A stretch of DNA of 64,000 nucleotides from Candidatus Rokuibacteriota bacterium (GTDB lineage Bacteria > Methylomirabilota > Methylomirabilia > Rokubacteriales > CSP1-6), in NCBI GenBank assembly GCA_030647435.1, contig JAUSJX010000065.1, forward strand, positions 1-64,000, read 5' to 3'. The notes beneath the pieces are model-generated. The model was not told the DNA's origin, made no database searches, and worked only from the letters and a program-made list of their open reading frames with translations. Within the stretch, counting starts at the first letter, position 1. The number at the start of each line of letters is the position of its first letter. The position numbers and the translations under genes are program-made. Below are positions 9,503 to 19,179 of the stretch, in pieces.

Positions 9503-10672
9503 GTGAGGGGCCCGGGGCGCCTCTTCCGGCTCGACCGGACGCGCCTCCTGTGCGTCCTCCTCTTCTGCAACACCTTCAGCCTGGGCGCCTTCGGCCCCCT
9601 CCTGCCGGAAATCGGCCGCACGCAGTCGCTCGCCGACTGGCAGCTTGGGATGGCGGCCGCCGCTTTTGGCTTTGCGCGCATGGCCGCGGCCATGCCCACA
9701 GGGCTGCTGGTCGCCCGGCGCCTTGCGGCGACGCTCATGGCCGCGCCCGTAGTCCTCATTGCGGGGCTCCTGCTCCTCGTGAGCGCCGGGCCGTTCCCCA
9801 TATTGCTGGCGGGGCGCTTCCTGCTCGGCGTCGCGCACACGCTGACCATGGTGGGCGGGCTCACCGCGATTCTCCTCGAAGACCAGGGTCCGGGCGCCTC
9901 GCTCAGGCTCAACACCTTCGAGTTCTCGGGCATGCTGGGCATCCTGGGCGGGCTGGGCGTGGTCGGCATCATGCCGGCGGCCTGGGGATGGAAGGTCTCG
10001 CTCGTCCTTGCCTCGACGCCGGCGCTGATCCCGCTCTTCCTGACTCCCGCCATGGGGCGCGCGTTTCCCGAGGTGCCCCGCGCCGAGCGCGGCTCCGCGC
10101 CGGCGGAGGAGCGCCTGACCGAGCGGCGGGGAGACACGGGCGTGGTCGCCCTCATGTTCAGCGCCGGCGTGGTCTTCGCGCTCTCCTGGTCGGCGGTGAG
10201 CGCGTTCGTGATCCCGATCCGCGGCACGCGCGAGTTCGGGCTGTCGCGCACCGGCATCTCCTGGCTCCTCGCGATGGCGCAGGTCATCGACCTCGCGGTC
10301 CTGATCCCGGTGGGGCGGCTCGCCGACCGCGTGGGACGCGGCCTCGTGTTGGGCGCCGTCTGCGTCGCGCTCGGCCTCGGCACGCTCGGCGTGGGGCTCG
10401 GCTCCTTCCCGTGGTTTGCGCTCGGCTGCGCCTGCTTCGGCCTGGGGCTCGGGGGGTGGATGCTGCCGCTCGGCGTGATCCGGGAGCACACCCCGGTCTC
10501 GCGGATCGCGTGGCGGACTGGGCTCTATCGCGTCGGCGTGGACTCGGCGATCTTCTTGGGACCGCTCGTGGCCGGTGTCCTCGAAGGCGCCGGGCAGCGG
10601 GTCTTCCTCGCGGCCATCGGCGGCGGGGCCTTGCTGCTCGGCGCGCGATTCATCTGGCGCCCGAGCCCTTGA
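9503..10672 (+). CDS. MFS transporter
   Basis: The 389-residue protein (GTG start at 9503) has about twelve hydrophobic segments in two halves, separated by a charged loop at about 190-215 (PEVPRAERGSAPAEERLTER). The cytoplasmic loop motif GRLADRVGRGLVLG after the eighth helix is the duplicated MFS motif A. No substrate signature is recognisable. It lies 13 bp after the crotonase gene, so it may move the acid handled by that enzyme or a degradation product; that link is contextual only. Confidence 0.82.
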   Translation: MRGPGRLFRLDRTRLLCVLLFCNTFSLGAFGPLLPEIGRTQSLADWQLGMAAAAFGFARMAAAMPTGLLVARRLAATLMAAPVVLIAGLLLLVSAGPFPILLAGRFLLGVAHTLTMVGGLTAILLEDQGPGASLRLNTFEFSGMLGILGGLGVVGIMPAAWGWKVSLVLASTPALIPLFLTPAMGRAFPEVPRAERGSAPAEERLTERRGDTGVVALMFSAGVVFALSWSAVSAFVIPIRGTREFGLSRTGISWLLAMAQVIDLAVLIPVGRLADRVGRGLVLGAVCVALGLGTLGVGLGSFPWFALGCACFGLGLGGWMLPLGVIREHTPVSRIAWRTGLYRVGVDSAIFLGPLVAGVLEGAGQRVFLAAIGGGALLLGARFIWRPSP

Positions 10673-10694
10673 TCTGCGGGACCGATGTTATGCT
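10669..10694 (+). promoter_or_regulatory. Possible promoter of the amidohydrolase gene (extended -10)
   Basis: TGTTATGCT at 10686-10694 reads as an extended -10 (TG-N-TATGCT). TTGATC at 10669-10674 is a short-spaced -35 candidate (14 bp). The start codon at 10719 follows a good GAGAGGAGGG ribosome-binding site. Confidence 0.3.
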
Positions 10695-10718
10695 ACCGCT
10701 CACCTGAGAGGAGGGTTC

Positions 10719-11558
10719 ATGGTCATCACGGATTCGCAGGTCCACGTCTGGGGCGCCGACACACCCGATCGACCGTGGCCGCCGGGCCGAGCGCACCAGG
10801 CGCAGAAGCCGTATCCCGTCACCAAAGACATGCTGCGGAACGCCATGGACGAGGCGGGAGTCGCGCGCGTCGTCATCGTACCGCCCTCGTGGGAAGGGGA
10901 TAGGAACGACCTTGCCCTCGAGGCCGCGCGCCTGCACCCCGACCGCTTCGCCGTGATGGGGCGGCTCGCCGTCGAGAAGCCCGAGAGCCGGGCGCTCGTC
11001 GCGGGATGGCGAAAGCAGCCGGGCATGCTCGGCTTGCGCTTCACCTTCCACACCGATCTCCAGAAGCCGTGGCTCACCGACGGTACGGCGGACTGGCTTT
11101 GGCCCGCCGCCGAGAAGGCGGGCGTTCCGGTGATGGTCTTCGTGCCGGGCTCGCTGCCCGTCGTGGACGGCATCGCTGCCCAGTATCCCGGGCTCAAGCT
11201 CGTCATCGACCACCTCGCGATCCGGGGCGATCTGCGGGACGGGGCAGCCTTCGAGCACCTGCCCGATCTCGTCAAGCTTGCCAAGCGGCCGAACGTCGCG
11301 GTCAAGTCGTCCGCGCTGCCGTGCTATTCGACGGAGCCGTACCCGTTCCGCGCGTTCCACGAGCCTCTCCACCGGATCTTCGACGCCTTCGGCCCCGAGC
11401 GCATGTTCTGGGGCACCGACTGGACACGGCTCCAGTGCTCATACCGCCAGGCCGTGACCATGTTCACCGAGGAGCTGGCGTGGCTCAAGGGCGCCGACCT
11501 CGAGGGCGTCATGGGGCGGGGACTCTCGTCGTGGCTCGGCTGGCCGCAGGGCGCGTAA
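10719..11558 (+). CDS. Amidohydrolase 2 family (TIM-barrel lactonase/decarboxylase type)
   Basis: The ATG at 10719 lies 5 bp after AGGAGGG; the product has 279 residues. It shows the amidohydrolase-2 pattern: [10 protein letters not shown] at the first strand (QVH replaces the usual HxH), a central region with [10 protein letters not shown], and FWGTDWTR with the conserved Asp near the C-terminus. Members such as 4-sulfomuconolactone hydrolase and 2-pyrone-4,6-dicarboxylate hydrolase act on lactones or carboxylates in aromatic breakdown. The exact substrate is not identifiable. It is followed at once by fumarase, so both may serve the end of a ring-cleavage route. Confidence 0.75.
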   Translation: MVITDSQVHVWGADTPDRPWPPGRAHQAQKPYPVTKDMLRNAMDEAGVARVVIVPPSWEGDRNDLALEAARLHPDRFAVMGRLAVEKPESRALVAGWRKQPGMLGLRFTFHTDLQKPWLTDGTADWLWPAAEKAGVPVMVFVPGSLPVVDGIAAQYPGLKLVIDHLAIRGDLRDGAAFEHLPDLVKLAKRPNVAVKSSALPCYSTEPYPFRAFHEPLHRIFDAFGPERMFWGTDWTRLQCSYRQAVTMFTEELAWLKGADLEGVMGRGLSSWLGWPQGA

Positions 11559-11559
11559 C

Positions 11560-12959
<1,400 letters not shown>

Positions 12960-12963
<4 letters not shown>

Positions 12964-13829
12964 CCCCGCTCAAGTTCGGCGACGTCACCGTCAGCAAGGT
13001 GGTCGAGCTCGACCGCTCGGCCACTCCCGTCGGCTTCATGCTGCCGGACGCGACCCCCGAGCGGATCACCGCGCAGCGCGAGTGGCTCGGGCCCGAGCTG
13101 CTCGACCCCGCCACGGGGAACCACAGGGCGACCATCCACTCCTACATCGTCCGCACGCCCTGGCACACCATCGTCATCGACACCTGCGTCGGCAACGACA
13201 AGCCGCGCAACGGCGTCCAGCCCTGGCACATGCGCAGCGGGTCCTTCATGGCGGACCTGTCGGCTTCCGGCCTCAAGCCCGAGGACGTAGACCTCGTGGT
13301 CTGCACGCACCTGCACGTGGACCACGTCGGCTGGAACACGCGGCTCGAGGGCGGCCGTTGGGTGCCGACCTTCCCCAAGGCGAAGTACATTTTCGCGCGC
13401 GACGAGTTCGAGTTCTGGAAGAAGGAGAGCGAGACGGGCAAGGAAGAGTTCGGGCTGATCGACGACAGCGTCATGCCCATCGTCAAGGCCGGTCTCGCCG
13501 AGCTGGTGCCGAGCGACTACGTCATCGACGACAGGCTCCAGCTCGAGCCCTCGCCGGGACATACGCCGGGGCACGTCAACGTGCGCCTCCGTACCAAGGC
13601 GGGCGAGGCCGTGTTCACGGGCGACATGATGCACCGGCCCATCCAGGTCGCCGAGACCGACTGGAACAGCCGCTTCTGCAGCGACGGCCCGCTGGCGCGA
13701 AAGACGCGGCGCGCCTTCGTCGAGAAGCACGCCGATGCCGACGTCACGATCCTGGCCGCCCACTTCCCCGTGCCCGGGCGCATCGTCGCCCCCGGCGGCA
13801 AGGCGCGCTTCCGGCCGCTCGCCTCTTAG
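12960..13829 (+). CDS. Metallo-beta-lactamase-fold hydrolase (lactonase-like)
   Basis: ATG 12960 overlaps the fumarase stop (ATGA), giving 289 residues. Metal ligands are seen in [12 protein letters not shown] (HxHxDH), [11 protein letters not shown] (third His), FTGDMMH (bridging Asp) and LAAHFP near the C-terminus, so two metal ions are expected. The early part ([22 protein letters not shown]) resembles the quorum-quenching lactonase / MBL lineage. The substrate is unknown. The stop overlaps that of the convergent CDGSH gene within TTAG. Confidence 0.85.
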
Positions 13830-14014
13830 CCTTTGAAGCTTATTTTCTTGTGCCCGCCGTCGCAGAAGGGCTTGTTGGCCGAGGCGCCGCAGCGGCAGAG
13901 GTGAATGGTGTCGCCGCCCTTGCCGGGGATCGGGTTGCCCTGCGCGTCCTCTACCTTGCACTCGCCCTTGACCATCAGGGGGCCATCCGTGAGCACTTTG
14001 ACCGTCACCGACAT
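13826..14014 (-). CDS. CDGSH iron-sulfur domain protein
   Basis: The 62-residue protein starts at ATG 14014 behind AAGGAG; a longer open frame upstream is not coding. It contains the iron-sulfur motif CRCGASANKPFCDGGH: three Cys and one His in the C-X-C-X2-(S/T)-X3-P-X-C-D-G-(S/T/A/G)-H arrangement, which binds a redox-active [2Fe-2S] cluster. The N-terminal half has short strands (VKVLTDGPLMVKGE) typical of bacterial single-CDGSH proteins. It is divergent from the small gene at 14075. Its role is probably electron transfer or cluster donation. Confidence 0.9.
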   Translation of the reverse strand: MSVTVKVLTDGPLMVKGECKVEDAQGNPIPGKGGDTIHLCRCGASANKPFCDGGHKKISFKG

Positions 14015-14061
14015 GCGCGTCTCCTTTTCGCCTGGTGGATGATGGACCGACGGAGCCAAAG

Positions 14062-14067
14062 TATACT
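14062..14067 (+). promoter_or_regulatory. -10 element TATACT for a leaderless small gene
   Basis: TATACT ends 7 bp before ATG 14075, and no ribosome-binding site is present. Transcription would begin at or next to the start codon. Confidence 0.45.
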
Positions 14068-14074
14068 CCATGAC

Positions 14075-14299
14075 ATGACGACCATGGCAGACCGGCTGCT
14101 GGAGGCGATGAAGCAGTCCGCCGCCCGCCAGTACGGCGGCGACGCCGTCACCGAGCTGGCGCACGCGCTCCAGTGCGGCGACCTGGCCGAGGTCGGCGGC
14201 GCCGACGAGGCCAAGGTGATCGGCAAGAAGACGCGCCCGCTCAACGCCTGGCAGCCGCTCCTCGAGAAGTACTTCAGCGCGGCCCGCGCCGCGCGCTAG
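14075..14299 (+). CDS. Small hypothetical protein, 74 aa (possible HD-domain N-terminal remnant)
   Basis: ATG 14075 follows a -10 element directly, which decides the start. The protein is helical and ends 7 bp before the thioesterase start. The stretch ARQYGGDAVTELAHALQCGD resembles the first helices of PhnZ/inositol-oxygenase-like HD proteins (pattern Y-G-x-x-V-T-x-L-x-H-A-L-Q). The downstream His-Asp metal-binding core is absent, so it would be a truncated relative or a chance match. I do not recognise a function. Confidence 0.6.
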   Translation: MTTMADRLLEAMKQSAARQYGGDAVTELAHALQCGDLAEVGGADEAKVIGKKTRPLNAWQPLLEKYFSAARAAR

Positions 14300-14306
14300 G
14301 GAGTCC

Positions 14307-14798
14307 ATGCCCGATCCCGCTCTGCCCGCGCCCTTCGAGTCGCGCTTCGCCGGTCTCCAGGAGCTCGCGTACACCGGCCCCGGCACCCGTTTCCACGAGT
14401 GCTTCGGCTGCGGCCCCAACCACGACATCGGCTTGCGTGTGCGCACCTTCCGCGGCGCCGGCGAGGTGCTGTCGCCCATTGTCATTCCCACGCGCTTCGA
14501 GGGGCCGCCCAAGGGCGCGCACGGCGGCATCGTCGCGGCGTATCTCGACGAGGTGATGTCGGGGGCGGCGGTCAATCACACCGGCCGCATCCACGTGACC
14601 GGGGAGTTCAGCGTGCGCTACGTCAGGCCCACGCCGGTCGAGCGCCCGCTCCTCGGCCGCGGCCGCGCCGTCAAGCAGGCCGAGAAGTATCTGGACCTCG
14701 AAGCCACGCTCGAGGACTTGGAGACGGGCGAGGTCGTGGCGAAGGCGACCGGCCGTTTCTTTCCAATGCCCGACGGGCCGACGCCCGACGTGCGCTAG
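14307..14798 (+). CDS. Hotdog-fold thioesterase, PaaI-like
   Basis: The 163-residue protein has a Cys-bearing N-terminal segment (FHECFGCGPNHDIGLRV) and the hotdog active-site region PPKGAHGGIVAAYLDEVMSG. There HGG and the following helix bind the acyl-CoA thioester; a conserved Asp is present. The strand FSVRYVRPTPVERPLL is typical of the family. It probably hydrolyses an acyl-CoA of unknown chain. Its stop overlaps that of the convergent NHL gene in the tetranucleotide CTAG. Confidence 0.85.
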   Translation: MPDPALPAPFESRFAGLQELAYTGPGTRFHECFGCGPNHDIGLRVRTFRGAGEVLSPIVIPTRFEGPPKGAHGGIVAAYLDEVMSGAAVNHTGRIHVTGEFSVRYVRPTPVERPLLGRGRAVKQAEKYLDLEATLEDLETGEVVAKATGRFFPMPDGPTPDVR

Positions 14799-15724
14799 GC
14801 GACGCGCGCGAACTTCTGGAGGCTGCGGATCTCGCGCGGCGGCTTCTCGTGCTGGCCCGTGTTGGTCCAGGAGACCTCCGAGACGTAGACGTCGCCGCGC
14901 GAGTCGGTGACGACGCTGTGCGGGGCGATGAACTCGCCCGGCTTCTCGCCGGCGAACTGCCCGCCGAAGCGCGCGATCTTCTGCCCCTTGGCGTCCAGCA
15001 CCGTCACGCGCGGCCCGAGATTGGCCACCGACGCGTTGACCGGCAGGGCGTGCCCCAGCTCGCCGACGTAGAAGGTCCCGCCGTTCTGGGTGCGGTCCAC
15101 GAAGAGCCCGCACGGGCGGTGGAGGTTGTTCCACTGGCCCTGGTACGTGCCCTTGCCGTCGAAGATCTGGACGCGGTGGTTCTCGCGGTCGGCGACATAG
15201 ACGAGGCCGTTGCGGTCCGTGACGAGGTTGTGCGGCAGGTTGAAGTGGCCCGGGTCGGTGCCCGGCTCGCCCCAGGACATGACGTGCTTGCCGTCGGGCG
15301 AGTACTTGTGCACGCGCGAGTTGCCGTAGCCGTCGGAGATGAAGAGGTAGCCGCTCTTCGGGCAGATGGCGACGTGCGTCGGGCGGTTGAAGGGCTTGCC
15401 GCCCTGGAGCGTGGACGGCGTGTCGGGGTTGCCGATGACGAGCAGGCACTTGCCGTCGGGCGTGAACTTTCGGACCGTATGGTGGAGATCGTCGGTCAGC
15501 CACACCATGCCGTCGGCGTCGATCGTGATGCCGTGCGCCCGGCGCACTAGGCCCTCGCCCCACGAGCGGAGGAACTTGCCGTCGCGGTCGAAGACGATGA
15601 CGGGGTGCTCACCCCGCGTGAAGCAGAAGACGTTGTCCTTGGCATCCACGGCGACCCCCGCCACCTCGACGTAGTGCCAGCCGTCGGGCAGCTTGCCCCA
15701 GCCCTCGATAACCTTGAAGTTCAT
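14795..15724 (-). CDS. NHL-repeat beta-propeller protein (peptidyl-alpha-hydroxyglycine lyase-like)
   Basis: ATG 15724 overlaps the SDR stop (ATGA), giving 309 residues with no signal peptide. Repeats of about 45-50 residues follow the NHL pattern: VAVDAKDNVFCF, ITIDADGMVWLTD, VAICPKSGYLFISDGYGNSRV, LVTDRNGLVYVADRENHRVQ and VVTDSRGDVYVSEVSW. These indicate a six-bladed propeller. Close relatives are annotated as peptidyl-alpha-hydroxyglycine alpha-amidating lyase or SMP-30-like, but catalysis cannot be read from the repeats. It is translationally coupled to the dehydrogenase, which suggests a shared pathway. Confidence 0.82.
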   Translation of the reverse strand: MNFKVIEGWGKLPDGWHYVEVAGVAVDAKDNVFCFTRGEHPVIVFDRDGKFLRSWGEGLVRRAHGITIDADGMVWLTDDLHHTVRKFTPDGKCLLVIGNPDTPSTLQGGKPFNRPTHVAICPKSGYLFISDGYGNSRVHKYSPDGKHVMSWGEPGTDPGHFNLPHNLVTDRNGLVYVADRENHRVQIFDGKGTYQGQWNNLHRPCGLFVDRTQNGGTFYVGELGHALPVNASVANLGPRVTVLDAKGQKIARFGGQFAGEKPGEFIAPHSVVTDSRGDVYVSEVSWTNTGQHEKPPREIRSLQKFARVA

Positions 15725-16527
15725 GCGGACTCCTCGAAGGCCTTGTCCATGCGGTCGAAGCGTCGGCGCAGGGGCTCGCGGGCCTCTTCGTGGGTGATGA
15801 CGTAGAGCCGGTTGGCCTTGACGGCGCGGAGCACGCGCCCCGCGACGTGCTCCGGCGTGAGATAGCGGCCGATCAGCTCGATCCCGTCGGTCTTCGGCGG
15901 GCCGCCCGGATTCTTGAGATCGGATGGCCGGCTGCGCTCGCTGGTCCGGATGTTGGTGGTCACGCCCATCGGGCAGAGCACGGAGACGCCGATGTTGTAC
16001 TGGCGCAGGTCCTTCTGGAGCGTCTCGCTGAGACCGACGACGGCGTACTTGCTCGTGTTGTAGACGCCGAGGCCCTGCGAGGCGATCAGCCCCGCCATGG
16101 AGGCCGTGTTGACGATGTGGCCGGGTTGCTTCTGGGCGATCATGCGCGGCACGAAAGCTTCGACGCCGTGGATGACGCCCCAGAGGTTGACGCCAAGCAC
16201 CCACTCCCAGTCATGGTGAGTCGCGGACTCGAGCGAGCCGTGGACCGCGACGCCGGCGTTGTTGCAGAGGACGTGGGCCCCGCCGAGCTCCTTCCATGCC
16301 CGCTCGGCGAGCGCCTGGACGGAGGCGAGCCTGGTCACGTCCGTCTTGACGGTGACCGCCTTGGCACCCGCCTTCAGGACGCCCGCGGCGGTCTCGGCCA
16401 TGCCGGTCTCGTCCAGATCCGCCACGACGACGTTGGCGCCCTCGCCCGCGAATGCGAGGCAGAGCGCGCGGCCGATGCCGCTGGCTCCGCCGGTGACGAC
16501 GGCGACCTTGCCCTTGAGATTCTCCAT
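15721..16527 (-). CDS. Short-chain dehydrogenase/reductase
   Basis: The 268-residue enzyme begins at ATG 16527 with GGGGAGA upstream; 57 bp of open frame before it is not homologous. The NAD(P)-binding motif TGGASGIG is at residues 12-19, and Asp36 after the second strand (VVVADLDE) suggests NAD preference. NNAG follows at about 89-92. The catalytic residues are Ser143, Tyr156 and Lys160 (YNTSK). The C-terminal region with NIRTSERSRP is the substrate loop. The substrate is unknown. Confidence 0.9.
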   Translation of the reverse strand: MENLKGKVAVVTGGASGIGRALCLAFAGEGANVVVADLDETGMAETAAGVLKAGAKAVTVKTDVTRLASVQALAERAWKELGGAHVLCNNAGVAVHGSLESATHHDWEWVLGVNLWGVIHGVEAFVPRMIAQKQPGHIVNTASMAGLIASQGLGVYNTSKYAVVGLSETLQKDLRQYNIGVSVLCPMGVTTNIRTSERSRPSDLKNPGGPPKTDGIELIGRYLTPEHVAGRVLRAVKANRLYVITHEEAREPLRRRFDRMDKAFEESA

Positions 16528-16621
16528 GTGGTCTCCCCGTGATTGGACCCGGTGAGTGTCGCGCCGGGGGCGAAGGGATGTCAAGTGTCACCGCGCCGCG
16601 ACGGTGGTAATATCTGCGGGC

Positions 16622-19174
16622 ATGGACTACCGCCTGCCCACGACCGTGGTGCCCAAGCGCTACGATCTCAGGCTCGAGCCCGACCTGGCGGCCGCCACCT
16701 TCTTGGGCGAGGCCGTCATCACGGTGGACGTCGAGACGACGCTCACCGAGATCACGCTCAACGCGGCCGAGCTCCTGATCCAGAGCGCGTCGGTCGCCCG
16801 GGAGGGCGGCGTGCCCATCCACGGCTCCATCACCCTGGACGAGGCGGCCGAGCGCGCCCGGCTCGTCTTCCCCGCGGCGATCGCGCCGGGGGAGTGGCGG
16901 CTGACCCTCCGGTTCACTGGAACGTTGAACGATCGGCTCCACGGCTTCTACCGGAGCACGTACAAGGACGCCGCGGGCCAGCCGCACACCCTCGCCGCCA
17001 CGCAGTTCGAAGCCACCGACGCGAGACGGGGCTTCCCGTGCTGGGACGAGCCCGCGTTCAAGGCGGTCTTCGGCGTCACGCTGGTGGTGGCCGGGAACCT
17101 GGCCGCGGTCTCGAACACCGCGGTGGTCAGGGAAGAGCCGCTCGGCGACGGGCGCAAGCGTGTCGCGTTCGCCGACAGCATCAGAATGTCCACCTATCTC
17201 GTGGCCTTCGTGGTCGGCGAGCTGGAGGCGACGGAGACGGTCATGGTCGGGCAGACGCCGCTCCGGGTCTGGTGCGTGCCGGGCAAGAAGCACCTCGCGC
17301 GCTTCGCGCTCGAGATCGGCGCCTTCTCGCTCGACTTCTTCGAGCGCTATTACGGGCTGCCGTACCCGGGCGACAAGGTCGATCTCCTCGCCATCCCGGA
17401 CTTCGCCGCCGGCGCCATGGAGAACCTGGGCGCCATCACTTTTCGCGAGAACGCGCTGCTCGTGGACGAGGCGGCGGCCTCGCACTCCGAGCTCGAGCGC
17501 ATCGCGGACGTGGTCGCGCACGAGGTCGCCCACATGTGGTTCGGCGACCTGGTGACCATGACGTGGTGGAACGGCATCTGGCTCAACGAGGCCTTCGCCA
17601 CCTTCATGGAGCTGGTGGCGGTGGACGCCTGGAAGCCCGAGTGGAAGCGCTGGGTCACCTTCGGCGTCTCGCGCGCCGCGGCCATGGGCGTGGACGGTCT
17701 CGAGGCGACGCGGCCCATCGAGTTCGAGGTGCGCAACCCGCACGACTGCGTCGCCATGTTCGACCTCCTCACGTACGAGAAGGGCGCGTCCGTGCTGCGG
17801 ATGCTCGAACAGCACCTGGGCGCCGACGTCTTCCGCGATGGTGTCCGCCTCTACCTCGAGCGGCACCGGTACGCGAACGCCGAGACCACCGATCTCTGGA
17901 AGGCGCTCGGGGACGCGGCCCGCCAGCCCATACCCGCGGTCATGGACGGCTGGATCTTCAAGCCGGGCTATCCGCTCATCACCGTCGAGCCCGACGGCAC
18001 GGGGTTCAAGGTCTCGCAGCGCCGCTTCAGCTACCTGGGCGGTGAGGCCGACGGCGGGCAGCGCTGGCGCATCCCGGTCGTGCTGCGCGCCTCCGTCAAG
18101 CACGGCTACGTTGAGCGGCGGCTGCTGCTCGACGGCGACGCGGCGGCCGTCGCGCTGCCGGCCAAGGCGGACTGGGTCGTGGGCAACTCCGGCGGCACCG
18201 GCTTCTACCGCGTGCGGTACGCTCCCGCGCTCCTCAAGAAGCTTGCCGGCGCCGTCGCCAAGATCGCGCCGATCGAGCGCTTCAACCTTCTGAGCGACAG
18301 CTTCGCGCTGGTCCAGGCCGGGCTCATGCCCTCCGCGGATTTTTTCGACCTGACGGCCCGCTTCACCGCCGAAACCGACCGCAACGTCTGGACCGCGCTG
18401 ACCTCCTCGCTCGCCTACGTCAACCGCGTGATCGCTGACGACCAGCGCAGAGCGCTCGAGGCGCTCGTGCGGCATCGCGTGGCGGAGGCCGCGGCTCTCA
18501 TCGGCTGGGAGCCGCAGGAGGAGGAGACCGAGCTGGACAGGCAGCTGCGCGGGGATCTCCTGCGCGCGCTCGGCACGCTCGGGAACGACCCGGCGGTGCA
18601 GGCGCGCGCGCGCGTCGCCTACGCCCGCTACCGCGAGGACGAAGGATCCGTGGACGCCAACGTGCTGCCTGCCGTCATCGCCATCCTGGCCGCATCGGGC
18701 GGGGAGGGCGAGTATGCGGAGTTCCGCGACCGCTTCAAGCGTGCCCGCACGCCGCAGGAAGAGCAGCGGTACCTCTACGCGCTGGCCGGCTTCCGCCAGC
18801 CGGATCTCTTGCGGCAGACGCTCGAGATGACCGTGAACGGCGAGGTGCGGAGCCAGGACGCGCCTTTCCTGATCCGGACCCTGCTGACGAGCGTGTACGC
18901 GCGCGGGCTGGCGTGGGACTTCGTCAAGGGACACTGGGAGGTCATGGCGCGGCAGTATCCGGAGAGCGCGTACCGCCGCATGTACGAGGGCGTGCCCGCG
19001 CTCGTGAGCCCCGAGTGGGAGCAGGACGTGCGCGCGTTCTTCGCCGACAACAAGATCGATCTCGGCGGCAGGACGCTCCAGCAGTATCTCGAGCAGCTCC
19101 GCGTGGCGGTGGCCTTTCAGCAGCGCGAGGCCGAGGCGCTCGCGGCGTACCTCTCCCGGCAGAAGCCGCGCTAG
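16622..19174 (+). CDS. M1 family metallo-aminopeptidase
   Basis: The 850-residue zinc peptidase removes N-terminal residues from peptides. ATG 16622 (MDYRLPTTVVPKRYDL) is the usual family start. The N-terminal beta domain carries the exopeptidase motif GAMEN at 264-268. The catalytic domain has HEVAHMWFG with zinc ligands His300 and His304, and catalytic Glu301. The third ligand is Glu323 in NEAFATFME, 19 residues after His304. An ERAP1-like helical C-terminal domain follows from about 500. No signal peptide is seen, so it is probably cytoplasmic and may recycle peptides imported by the ABC transporters. The selenoprotein gene starts 5 bp after its stop. Confidence 0.95.
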   Translation: MDYRLPTTVVPKRYDLRLEPDLAAATFLGEAVITVDVETTLTEITLNAAELLIQSASVAREGGVPIHGSITLDEAAERARLVFPAAIAPGEWRLTLRFTGTLNDRLHGFYRSTYKDAAGQPHTLAATQFEATDARRGFPCWDEPAFKAVFGVTLVVAGNLAAVSNTAVVREEPLGDGRKRVAFADSIRMSTYLVAFVVGELEATETVMVGQTPLRVWCVPGKKHLARFALEIGAFSLDFFERYYGLPYPGDKVDLLAIPDFAAGAMENLGAITFRENALLVDEAAASHSELERIADVVAHEVAHMWFGDLVTMTWWNGIWLNEAFATFMELVAVDAWKPEWKRWVTFGVSRAAAMGVDGLEATRPIEFEVRNPHDCVAMFDLLTYEKGASVLRMLEQHLGADVFRDGVRLYLERHRYANAETTDLWKALGDAARQPIPAVMDGWIFKPGYPLITVEPDGTGFKVSQRRFSYLGGEADGGQRWRIPVVLRASVKHGYVERRLLLDGDAAAVALPAKADWVVGNSGGTGFYRVRYAPALLKKLAGAVAKIAPIERFNLLSDSFALVQAGLMPSADFFDLTARFTAETDRNVWTALTSSLAYVNRVIADDQRRALEALVRHRVAEAAALIGWEPQEEETELDRQLRGDLLRALGTLGNDPAVQARARVAYARYREDEGSVDANVLPAVIAILAASGGEGEYAEFRDRFKRARTPQEEQRYLYALAGFRQPDLLRQTLEMTVNGEVRSQDAPFLIRTLLTSVYARGLAWDFVKGHWEVMARQYPESAYRRMYEGVPALVSPEWEQDVRAFFADNKIDLGGRTLQQYLEQLRVAVAFQQREAEALAAYLSRQKPR

Positions 19175-19179
19175 CGTCC

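Noticed and set aside
16211-18934. A 907-codon minus-strand frame opposite the aminopeptidase gene
   Set aside because: It has no recognisable motif and covers the well-defined M1 peptidase; antisense open frames are common at this GC content.
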